This document shows, piece after piece, positions 22,922 through 33,523 of a stretch of 64,000 bases of DNA. Below the pieces are notes generated by a model. That model did not search any database. It saw only the letters and a program-made list of their open reading frames with translations, and was not told the origin of the DNA. Source of the DNA: Kudoa neothunni (lineage: Eukaryota > Cnidaria); the NCBI GenBank assembly GCA_964304625.1, contig OZ199839.1, forward strand, positions 11,904,001 to 11,968,000. The letters are read 5' to 3'. The position numbers and the translations under genes are program-made. Positions within the stretch are counted from its first letter, which is position 1, and the number at the start of each line of letters is the position of its first letter.

Positions 22922-23593
22922 TATTAATTGTTACTCCTTTTTTAGCAATTTTATAAAGGATGTTAATGAAGTTTTCGTAATCTGTGAGTGGTAACTTACT
23001 TATTCACTATTTTAACATAATTTCCCCATATTGAAATAAATGAAACCTTTCTTTTTAACAAAAATACTTACTGGTTCAAAAATATACAAATTTAATTAAC
23101 AACATACGATTAAATCTAAAACTAAAATGTAAAGGTGTTTGGGGTTGAAAAATTACAGTAATGCTTAAATAATTAAATATCAACTGGTTTTCTTGAAGTA
23201 ATGCACCCTTTTAAAAATTAACGTATTGTTTGATTGCCCTAAAAAACTTCTTTTTATTTAACTATTCTTAGATTAACGAAAACGTTGTGAAAATATCGGT
23301 TAGATGGAATAGACCAATAATTTCTCATTAACTTACAACATAACACGTATCGAGAGGGGACTGTATTTTGGGCAAAAGTAATCGTAAATATAAATTCTTA
23401 AACTACGTGTAGAATGTGTTTTCACATCTTTTCATGCAGCTTTTATATCATAATGAATTAGTTTTACCGAAAAGAAAATTATATTTTGATTGGAATATTA
23501 ACCTTAAACTCTGGGGTAATTAATAATTAGGTTACTAAGAACTTAAACATTATTTAAAAATTATCTCATCAAATATCGAAATTTATCGAATTA
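22922..23593. other. Intergenic, no gene seen
   Basis: AT-rich; no ORF, repeat end or RNA gene recognised. Confidence 0.4.
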
Positions 23594-23825
23594 CAGTGGG
23601 TGACGGGCGGTTCGTAATTTCAAAGGTCGCGCGCGTAACGTTGGGAGGGATAAATATTATAAATCAACTATAATGATAAATTATTTTGAAGGAAATTACT
23701 CAATCATAATGATATTTTTAAGTTTTCTGACAATTATATCGTATACCTCTCGTTCAATATCTGTTTTATGTTTATAATTATTTAAACCCTTGTTTCAAGT
23801 AACGTTTTAAATCAGAAAAATAAGA

Positions 23826-23833
23826 GAGATGCC
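23826..23833. repeat. 8-bp target duplication, left copy (GAGATGCC)
   Basis: GAGATGCC here is repeated exactly at 25416-25423, immediately outside the ends of the long-TIR element. Eight- to nine-bp duplications are characteristic of the Merlin superfamily. Confidence 0.85.
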
Positions 23834-25415
23834 GGTAATGGGGGAGTATACGCCTCATCAACTTTAGCCTTTTCCGCATGCTTGACATTCCCCATTTTAT
23901 TCCAAACTTGATTTATATTATTTTTAAATATTGAATTAATAGAAAGAACTCAAAAATCAGTATCTTAAAAAATATGACAACATCTGCCCTTCGGGTTAAA
24001 TAGGCAGGCGCGTACGCTTGTGCGCATTTGAGTTTTCCGTTGTTTTCAATTCCCTTTGATCATTAAAACAACTTGTACACAATTTTTTTCTTTTTATTAT
24101 TTTTTAAGCAATGTAAAAATCCTATTATTGTTATGTTGTATATACTTAGAAGGTTATAGGGAAAAAATGCAATTTGTATATGTTAGATTTCAATTCCTAT
24201 AATAAAAAATTTACTATGAAATATCAAGAAATTAGTTTTACTTTATATATTTTTTTACATCTTGATAATGATTTGTTGACGAAATGATCATGAAATTACA
24301 ATAGCATGTGATTATATGTTTCTTTTATTGTTATTTTTGTTGGAATTGTATGTTAGAAATTATTTTTTATAAATTATAAATATCTAATAATTACATTTTT
24401 TTTATTTTCGAGATAAAAGACACCTTTAGTTATCGATTGTATTAATATGTCTACAAAATACATTATTGCTCATATCACTTTAATATTATTACGTAACATA
24501 AAATTGTATGAGAGAATGTGTTATTTTATTTTTAATTCATAAATTTCAAATATGTTTGACAATAAATTAATTCTACCAGATGGAAAAAATGAATAAATAT
24601 TAAAAACATAATCAAAACGGTTCATTGTACAGTTGTTGCATAGATTTAATATGATGTGGCAATATTAACTTTGGAAACATTTATACGACTAAAATTACCT
24701 TCCAATATATATTATTGTAAATATTAATTTTGACTTCGTGATGTAATTACTTTTTCCAAGCTCAACAAAATTATTCACGCTTATTTATTTATACCAAATG
24801 AACAGTTTACTTAAACAATACACTCCCCTAATTTGATATTTGCTTATTAATCAGTTTTAACGCGTAAAAAATATTTTCCGAAAATCGATTTACTTAGGCT
24901 GAGCTGAGAAAACATCATATCTCTCAAAATATTTTATTCGATTGGTCAAATTGTATGGTCTACTGAAATGGCTGCATGGGGATAGGAGTTCCATATATAA
25001 TATATCATAGCATTATATGTATTGCTAATAAATATAACGTCGAAAGTAACCTACAGGCGATGAAACAATGATAAATCCAAAAAATTAAAATAATCAACAG
25101 GGTCAATTTTAATTGTATTTGCTAACTTAGAATATTGCCATTACTGTCTATTTTAAACGAAACAAGTTGTATAAAAGTTGTTTTAGTGATCAAAGGGAGT
25201 TGAAAACAACGGAAAACTCAAATGCGCACAAGCGTACGCGCCTGCCTATTTAACCCGAAGGGCAGATGTTGTCATATTTTTTAAGATACTGATTTTTGAG
25301 TTCTTTCTATTAATTCAATATTTAAAAATAATATAAATCAAGTTTGGAATAAAATGGGGAATGTCAAGCATGCGGAAAAGGCTAAAGTTGATGAGGCGTA
25401 TACTCCCTCATTACC
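23834..25415. mobile_element. Non-autonomous Merlin with ~245-bp near-identical inverted repeats
   Basis: Ends GGTAATGGGGGAGTATACGC (left) and GGTAATGAGGGAGTATACGC (right, reversed) match the Merlin terminus at 6665. The two arms, 23834-24085 and about 25165-25415, agree almost base for base, with only a few mismatches in 245 bp. An exact 8-bp duplication flanks it. The roughly 1.08-kb interior is AT-rich without ORFs. Nearly identical arms plus an exact duplication indicate recent insertion, or ongoing homogenisation of the arms. Mobilisation would need a transposase from an intact Merlin elsewhere. Confidence 0.85.
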
Positions 25416-25423
25416 GAGATGCC
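25416..25423. repeat. 8-bp target duplication, right copy (GAGATGCC)
   Basis: Exact partner of 23826-23833. Confidence 0.85.
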
Positions 25424-25868
25424 ATTTTGAATGGAATAATTTTTTGGTCCCTATCTCCGGATTTACGAAACTCGTCATCCCTGTGACAGTTATCGTCATT
25501 TATAAAATCGCTAATGTTGGCGTCGTTTTCATTATTGTTCCGCTCCATACTTTCGCCAGTTATTGAAAAATTTTATTATTTCATATATCTCTTTTAATGT
25601 CCTAACTCAATTTTTATTTCTGTCCGCCAATTCGCCGCTACTCGAAAACGAAAATCTCAACGCACCTGCAAAGTCACGAACCACGCGTCACTACAAAATA
25701 ATCCATAAAAAACCTAATTAATTAATTAATTTAAAAATGTTTTATTTGTATTCTTGACAGTAAAATAAATTTTTTTAAATAGCTGAGAAATAAATAACAT
25801 ATTATAATCTTATATGTACGTTAATCCTGTAACATTTTCTCAAATTAGGAACTACACGTCACCCACTG

Positions 25869-27409
25869 TATTCGTTAGAGTCCGCCATGGCAGTTTCATA
25901 TTAACGCCTAATGTTTGAGTATATTTCACATCTATATCATGTAATAAATATCTTAATTATTATAAGCGGAAAAAATAGAATATTTAATGAGAATAAGATT
26001 CGCAAACACTCAGAATGAATTTTGCGACAGTTTCGCACATCTGAAGCAAGCAATAGCGGGTTTCTTATCAATTTTCCGTAAAAACATTCAAACCTTGAAA
26101 ATATTGTTCATTTATTTGAAGTTATGAGCTATAGCAGAATAGATAAGGTCGAACTCTTAGGATTTTGGGCTTCAGGGATGTTTCTTTCCATTAATGGAAA
26201 GCTATAGTAACTTTGCCATATTTTAAAAAGCTTTCTCGTAACCATATCATCTCAAAAGTTTTTTTTTAAATTGACGCGCATTTATATATAATAAATCCAA
26301 TAGATAGAAAAATAACAGCATAAGCCATCATTATTGATTGTGGATTGACTCGAATTCTCAGTTTTCAATCTCGTCAGATTCTTAAAACATAACAGTTGTA
26401 AAGTATTCATAATCATTTGAATTACTATGGGTGAAATCCATCTCAATTATCGTTACGATAAAATTAAAAGCGCGAGTCACGTGATAGTCACTAGAAGTAA
26501 TAACCGCATAACTTCAAATTTATCCTTCAAATAAACCTAAAACTTGATTTATGTAATAATCATTATTTTATCTTTCAATTAGTATGAGAAAAATCTGGGA
26601 TAATTTTTTACTCCAAAAGTTTATTGGAGGGTAATCTAGTTTTTATTCCTCTGATTTTATATTTTTAGTCATAATATTTTAAAATTGTGTATTATTCACC
26701 TCTTTAGAAAATTAGAAAAAAATTCGTATCCTATGAAGAGCAAACAAATCACGTATACAACCAATAACTTTTTGTTGGGGTAAAAATTTACCTCAACTTC
26801 ATTAGAGGGTTAAAATAAATACCTCCACGACAGATGCGTACTGTTGAAAACACACACGAAATGATATAAGAACTTTATATAAACAGATTTATAAATTGAC
26901 CATTTTTCTATGATAGAGCCGAAAAGTTTAGTTTACGAATATAGTATTTAGCCATTTTGAAGTCATGAGCAACTAGGATTATTTTTTTTTGTTTAACAAC
27001 AAAATTTATTAGGATTATACAATTAATCTTTGATTCCATCTTGATTTATCGCAAAAATTTAAAAAGCTTTGGCGCTCTCTTGCATGAAATTTCAGTTATT
27101 TTAAATGTTCCTGCTTTTTTTACGTTAACCACCTAACGTTAACGGAAGAAAAATAAAATCGAAATATAATTTATTAATTCAAGGTACTCTCATGCATAAA
27201 AATGATCGTAATTGAATTTCAGAATAAAGTTTCTGATGATTACGTATGTATTATAGTGAGTGTGACATTCCTGTATTTATATAATTTCCATATCATAAAC
27301 TAAAAAAATTATGAATATTTGGTAAGAAATCGATAATTAAATTTTAAATTATCTACTAGATAAAGCAAACCGGAAATCCGTGTGTGAACGTCAGTTAAAT
27401 TATTTATAG
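25869..27409. other. Intergenic, no gene seen
   Basis: AT-rich DNA with no long ORF. ATTAGAGGGTTAAAAT near 26810 resembles a piggyBac-type MITE end with its TTAA, but no partner end was found. Confidence 0.4.
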
Positions 27410-27530
27410 AGAGACATAACACTCACTTTGAGCACACATATCTAAAGATGAAATTTTATTTTAACACAGAAAAATATATAAAAAATTTGCACCCTATGAA
27501 ATGACTATAAAACAATGTCACGTGGTATGG
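27410..27530 (+). repeat. Fragment of Helentron-like family C
   Basis: GAGAGACATAACACTCACTT through the AATGTCACGTGG stretch is homologous to 43855-43950 (GAGAGACATATCGCTCCATT). It keeps only the 5' part of that family. Confidence 0.5.
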
Positions 27531-27915
27531 TTTGAAGATTTATGCAAACATAAAGAAGGTCATTTTGTTAATAGTTTTTAAACGTTAATTTTGTATGTAC
27601 TATAGTGTTTATTTTGCTTTAAAATTATTGAAAAATAATTTAGTAATTGAATTGTTTTAAACAAGGTAGATAATTTTAGGTTACGTAGCCAAACATTAAT
27701 ATGAAATTCCTTTGTTGATGTCTAACCAGATTGGATATTTTCATATGGTATGATATAGAGATTTCTGTGGAAAACACGGAGAAATCGATTTTTTAGGAGA
27801 TCTAGAGAGGAAATTTTAAATGCTCAGTAGTGTTTATTCATTTTTAAAAATATTAAATAAGTTTCATGCATCTAATTATTTAAGGTAAGTTAATTAGAAT
27901 AAAATTTAGGGCTAA

Positions 27916-29202
27916 CTACAGTAACTGTATACGAACATAATAATGGCACCGACATACAATCGGAACAAAGTCGTTTCCTACAATGTGTCCTACTGATTGA
28001 TTTCTCTTAAAAAAATTTTCAATATTTTTTATATCAAAAAAAATAACATTAAAGAACTAAAATTCAGATCAAAAAATAATTTTAAAACCCTAAGCCGAGC
28101 ATATTCAGATTCTCGTGTAATTTCCATTTTATTTAGAAAAAGTTTAAAATTACTTTACTTTTTGTGTTAAACACAGATATTTACATTAATTAATCCAAAA
28201 TTTGTTTATAATGAATAACAGAGATCTATCAGCTAACTCGTTGGTTACCGCGGTTTATATATTAATGCGTTACAAAATTAAAATAAATTAAAGTAACCTC
28301 ATGTGATATTTATGTTTACTCTCTTTAAACGCACATTTTGTGAACGTACTTTGTAAAATGTAACAATTAACGTTCGAGCAACCTAAATAGATCATATATT
28401 CACATATCAAAGTTTACTATAAATACATGGCGTAATGTTACACTATATAACAAAAAACTAATAAACAAATGTTTGTGTTTAGATTTTACACCATGTTTAT
28501 ATTAGTTAAATAAATAATAAAAAAATGCTTTCAACATTTATACAACTATTGTTGATTTAAAAGCATAAAAATCGTGTATTTTGATATGTGATGATTTTTA
28601 TATTTAAAGTTTATTTTAATTGAAAAGTAATACTCGAATATTTTCCTACGAGTTACCTAATGTATATAAATAAAAAGATAACTTAATAAAAATAATTAGA
28701 AATTCTTGTCTAAAAATTTTTTTATCCAGAATAAACTACCCACAAAAATTTATGAACTAATAATCACATTATAAAACGTTATTGTTAAATTTAGAAACCT
28801 TCGTTTTGATTGTGAATAGAATAAATGAGAAAGTTCTGTTTTTAAAATATGAAGTCACATGATTGTATATTTACACACTTATTATTAACAAAAACGAATA
28901 AAAAAATTATGAAACAATGAATGAATTTAAATTTTTTAAAGTTATAGAAAAATAAGAAATTTTTGAAATATTTATCAACACCATAGAGATTTCACCTGAA
29001 TCCGAATATGCTCGACGTAAAGTATATTTCCAGTTTGCGAGATTATTTTTGTTTGTATAAAATTTTCTAAGTTCCTCTTTTTTATGATTAAAACAAACAA
29101 GAAAAATTTTCAAAAACGAAGCGAATTAATAGGATGAATTGTAGGAAGCAACATTTCTAATTGTTTATGCGATACCGCCCCAAATTGGCACACATATTGT
29201 AG
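27916..29202. mobile_element. Unclassified ~1.29-kb inverted-repeat element (family D)
   Basis: The left arm starts CTACAGTAACTGTATACGAA and the right arm, reversed, starts CTACAATATGTGTGCC. They share GGCACCG/GGCGGTATCG, CGTTTCCTACAA/TTGCTTCCTACAA, the CCTAxTxATT block and GAGCATATTC over about 210 bp. A second, longer partial copy lies at 39137-39960 and matches the right-arm side of this element (reverse complement of about 28430-29202). No coding sequence is evident. I cannot place the superfamily or define the target duplication. Confidence 0.55.
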
Positions 29203-30085
29203 CTTAGTCCAATTTTGTGTAAAACCTTAATAGAGAGTTTATCGGTTGATATTTGCAAGATTAGTCTTAATTAGAAATTTAATAGACCACATGTGGATAT
29301 TTGGTTAAATTCAAGCTGAAATGATTTAAACCTTTACGCCTTTTACACTGTAGTAAAAAATAAATTTTTATCATTAAAACGTATCTAACCATTTTAATGA
29401 CATTTGAAATGAAAACGATTGATACTTATCCCATTTTTCCTTTTTTATCCAATATTTATTAGTTTTTACTTTTCTGCATAATATCAAGGTCATATTCAAA
29501 ATATGCCATAACAAAATGCACGAGATTACATGATGTTATATTTAGATGAGTACTATTATTCTTTTGTCGGGACGGTAATTCAACCTATTTTTTCGGGTAT
29601 CTAGAAACTTAAAATATATTTTTCGTAGCGCCGTTAATGACCAATCATATTTTTCACTAACTCATTCTTTTTTCTTATAGAAAAAATTACGTGAACAAAT
29701 TTAACGGACGCATGTGATGATTAATTAAATTAATTAATCCGATTATTTTATTTAGATATTCTGATTAAACATTGAAATAATAAAAATACGCCGCATAATA
29801 CACACCAATGTATTAATATCATGAAACAGCTTTTAATTTAAATTGTTGAAAAGAATTTATTGGAGACATTAGCTTCAGAATTCATAGTTGAACAAAACAT
29901 TATGAATTTACACGTGGATAATCTAATTTTTAATTAATCTGATTTGTGCGCTATCAAAATGACTTTACTAAATTATATCCCTATTCATGTTGTGATATTT
30001 TACTGAATAAAAGGAACCATTCCTCTCTGTGTTTTATTTCCTTCATATTTTAATAAAATGTTACAAATTACAAAAAAAATTTGTT
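29203..30085. other. Intergenic, no gene seen
   Basis: AT-rich; nothing supportable. Confidence 0.4.
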
Positions 30086-30089
30086 ACGT

Positions 30090-30134
30090 AAAAACATTGG
30101 GCAAGGACCCTGAGCGTGAGCCAGGGTTTGTGCT
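30090..30134 (+). repeat. Helentron-like 3' terminus
   Basis: ACCCTGAGCGTGAGCCAGGG forms a stem (ACCCTG...CAGGGT) and is followed by TTTGTGCTAGTT. A hairpin followed by CTAGT is the Helentron/Helitron2-type 3' end and resembles the end at about 44045-44083. The 5' part of this copy was not found. Confidence 0.5.
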
Positions 30135-30185
30135 AGTTATCAATAATTTCACTCATAGAAATGTTTATTAGTTCTTTATAAAAAA

Positions 30186-31195
30186 ACTAGCGCCAAAACC
30201 CCGGCTTTTTCCGGGTGTGGGCTAATTTTACTTTTAAACAAATCTTGAAAAATTAAAAAAATATTAATCCCATTATAATCCCCTCTGCTGAACGGAATAA
30301 ACTCAAAACTTGCTTATAATATCGTTTCGACAATAATGTTAAGTAAAAGGATTTGTTGTATAGAATTACCCGGCTTTTCCCATAATGAGATTATTTAGTT
30401 ACAAAAATACAAATAGATTTTATCATTTAACAGACCTGTCGATCAAAGTATTCAACGGAAAGTATAATCACGGTATTGTTCTTTCAGAGTCAGTGTTAAT
30501 CAGACTAAACGGTAATATCCCGTTATTCTTCATTTTCTCCTTGAGTGGACTTTATCTTAGTTAGAAATCAAAATTACTTTCAACTCGTGTGCCATTTTAA
30601 TCACATTAACCAACCCGTCGATGAACCCATTACTCAAAAAACTTTATATAGGTGCGTGCACGATATAAAATTTTTAGATTGAATTTAAATTCGTATAAAA
30701 AATAATGAACGCTTTTATCTCAAATAAAACATGTAAAGTAAATAATATTTCCTTGTGAATTAATCTCCTGTCCGAATCATGCGTGATTGTTGACCCGGCT
30801 TACGCAAGCAAAAACGTTAGAGAACGTCTTGACCATGTTCGAATAGTAATAAACATAATATTACAACTTGATATTTGAAGCGGCAGCGGGGAATACAAGT
30901 TTTCTATGTCTATCACTAAATTTATTAGTAAATCGCGTGCAGTGTTAATCTTATTATCATCGGTTATAATCTGTTTACAACAAGTTTACTCTACGAATTC
31001 ACTACTTTGTATGCATGCAGAACGCTCCGTTATATTTTTGTAGTTAGGTTCGTATTTTTAATGTATAATAAATAACTCAAATATCCTAAAAAGTCTATGT
31101 ATAAGGAGATGATTTGTGCACACACACTGACAGACAGACAGACAGATAGATAGACGGACGGACACTTCGGCTTTGTGTAAAGGATAGATAGTCAA
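30186..31195 (-). mobile_element. Helentron-like non-autonomous element, family A (copy 1)
   Basis: On the minus strand it starts near CTATCCTTTACACAAAGCCG, runs through a GACA/GATA microsatellite and GTGTGTGCACAAATCATCTC, and ends with a CCCGGAAAAAGCCGGGG hairpin followed by TTTTGGCGCTAGT. Hairpin plus CTAGT at the 3' end and a microsatellite near the 5' end are typical of Helentron-associated elements. The 5' third is homologous to 39975-40553 and 40873-41303. No ORF is present. Confidence 0.65.
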
Positions 31196-31904
31196 AAATC
31201 TTCACTGTGTTAGAATTCTTCAATAGATTTATTTATTTATTTTGAATAGGTACAAAATCATCTTATATACAGTATACATAGAATAACCCATTTAAAATTA
31301 CGCGTCCTATACGCAATTTTCGAAATATATTAATTTTCACATTGAACAGGTAAAAAATTTAAGTAAATACATTTATTTATAATGATGCTGATCTGTTGAC
31401 AAAAGTTTCAATTGTTCGATCATTAATATATTCAAATATAAGTAGATTATGGCGGTTATAATATTTTGTGAACTATTATGTTTACGACCATGTATACAAT
31501 CGTATAATGCTGGATTATTAGAATAATTTCAATAATAATAAGTTGTCTCAAAATTGAATATTTTAAATATAATGTAAAAAAATTTTAACTTATACAGAAA
31601 TATAAAATAATAAACGTTTTGTCTTTTAGTACATAATATTAATACAGAATTAGCGAAAGGACTTTCACATCTATACCATGAAGATTACTATAATCTTACG
31701 ATAAAATATATTAAGAATAAATATTAGAAACTGTCTATCGTGATTTGTCATTCATTGGAATAACAGTCTTCTATAATTCAAGAAACAAGTAAATTATAAC
31801 GTGTTAACTTGTTTTTGCTATGAATATTATTTTCAAACCTAAAATTATATTACGGTTTTCTTATATATTTATTGTTCGACTCAAAATATATATTGAAAAA
31901 ATAT
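31196..31904. other. Intergenic, no gene seen
   Basis: AT-rich sequence without supportable features. Confidence 0.4.
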
Positions 31905-32813
31905 GATAATATTATCCTTTATATATATAAAAGAGGACTGTCGGTATGTTTGTTTGTGTGTGTGTATGCCCCTAAGTACGCATGTGCGGATAATTTTTTC
32001 CTTATAGAGAACCATATAGAAAATTTTTATAAATTTGTGATATTTAAAAAAATCGTTTAATTGTTTTCGGATTAAATGAGTTCAACGATAGGATTAGCAC
32101 TTGCTTATTTCATGGTTATGGTCGGTTGGAGTTAACTATCTTCTTTATATGCTCCATCATATGTTCATTAACTGCTTCTATCTATCTTTATGTATAAAGT
32201 TGGCGTCTCCATTTGTGTGTCTGTGTAAATACACTCCTTATTTGTGGAGTTTTAACGTATATGACTTGATAAGTATATTTTATAAGTTCTATTAATGGTT
32301 TTAAATGTGGTAAAAAATCTATATGTTTCATAAATAACGAATTCGTGGAGAACGTTAAAGTTACGTTGATTGAAGCGTTATAATGGAAATACTGCGTTCA
32401 TAGGTTTCATTAAATTGCCCGCTAAGTTTTACTTTATGTGATTAAATTCAATGCGGATGGTTGTACTTTTATTTCACCAAATTATTTAAATTGTTTATGA
32501 TAAAAGCGCATGTATGTTTATGCCGAGTTAAACAATGCTAATTTTAACAATATCGATTAATTTTCATAAGTTTTCTTCTATCTCTTTTATTTTTTCTATT
32601 TTTAAATGGACGCCGGGATTGATACTTTCCTTCACAGAAATTATAATAATTTAAATTACATAATCCAAATCGTTATAGTAAGTTGATTAAAAATTTTTAG
32701 TTATTTTGTTTCTATGGGTTAATTCGAGATTTCAATACATTTTTTGAATGCTATTAAAAAATGCCTCTAGGTGAAATCTTCCCCAAGCAACGCTGGGCAG
32801 TTCCAGCTAGTTC
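31905..32813 (+). mobile_element. Helentron-like non-autonomous element(s), family B (copy 1)
   Basis: It ends CCAAGCAACGCTGGGCAGTT then CCAGCTAGT: a short hairpin followed by CTAGT. The portion 32177-32813 is homologous along its length to 44092-44883, including GTGTCTGTGTAAATACACTCC, TTTTAACGTATATGACTTGA and the terminal TTTCAATACATTTTTTGAAT. A second 5'-type start (TATATATATAAAAGAGGACTG, then a GTGTGTGT tract) precedes it at 31911, so two elements may be stacked. Plus-strand ORFs at 31872 and 32101 are short and meaningless. Confidence 0.65.
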
Positions 32814-32982
32814 CGGATAAAAGTATCACTCATCACCGTATGACATATACAATATAGCATATATAGCAATGCAATATTTCTAGATTAATTATTAATAAAT
32901 TTATCTTTTAAACCTTCAGTTATACATTTAGTTATTATAAAAATCTGTGTTATATCTGAATATATGCCCCCATGCATATTAA

Positions 32983-33057
32983 CCTTCGGAGTGTTTTTGG
33001 GGTCTATTAGATCCCAAAAGCATTAAATGTATTGTTGATTTGGAAACGCTCGGAAGG
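32983..33057. mobile_element. 75-bp piggyBac-type MITE
   Basis: TTAA is followed by CCTTCGGAGTG...GGGGTCTATTAGATCCC. The far end, reversed, is CCTTCCGAGCG next to TTAG/CTAA. The start and the internal GGTCTATTxGATCCC are typical of piggyBac-derived MITEs that duplicate TTAA; one flank has mutated. Confidence 0.55.
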
Positions 33058-33171
33058 CTAAACAAACATTAATTATCGATTATTTATAAAAATGGGTTAT
33101 TCCTCTGTAGAGGCGTTTTTCTCCAATGATTATTCGTTGTTTTTCCTTTGAAGTCTCCATATTCTTAGTTA

Positions 33172-33523
33172 ATCCTCCCGGGACGGTGGGGGTTTTCTCG
33201 GACTCCTATTTCAGGTTATTCGGAATTTTTCTCTATAAATGAAGGTTAAACGACGTTTAAGAGCTCAGCTAACCTTTAAGTGTAAAGTTTCTAATTAAAT
33301 TATAGTATTTATTAAAATTTTTAATACTCACAGTTTTTGGAAAATGTGTTTTTAGTAGGGTGCAAAATAAATATTTTTTAGAATCCCTCCAACTGAATCA
33401 GGTTTAAAGAATATTTGTGAATATGCTCAAATAGATTTAATAGATTATATTAAATATATAGTATATCTCCAAATTTTTTGTGGGTTTTAAATGTCTCCGA
33501 GTGTTCACGGGACCTAAGAGGAT
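33172..33523. mobile_element. Second piggyBac-type MITE, more diverged
   Basis: Left TTAATCCTCCCGGGACGGTG and right, reversed, TTGATCCTCTTAGGTCCCGTG are imperfect inverted ends about 350 bp apart, with CTCGGA/CTCGGAG following. The assignment rests on the ends only. Confidence 0.4.

Larger units (their letters stand above)
23594..25868 (-). mobile_element. CAG-ended (Tc1/mariner-pogo type) element split by a Merlin derivative
   Basis: The left end CAGTGGGTGACGGGCGGTTC and the right end (reverse complement) CAGTGGGTGACGTGTAGTTC form inverted repeats that extend to TAATTT, with TA on both outer sides. Without the inserted 1,582-bp element and its duplication the original was about 0.7 kb, so it is non-autonomous. 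On the minus strand an ORF starts at ATG 25548 (MERNNNENDANISDFINDDN) and runs to the insertion point, possibly the beginning of the parent transposase or an adopted coding piece. Confidence 0.7.

Noticed and set aside
30770-31195. GACA/GATA tract as a LINE 3' tail
   Set aside because: The tract belongs to the 5' part of a Helentron-like family with two other copies in the window; no LINE coding was found.
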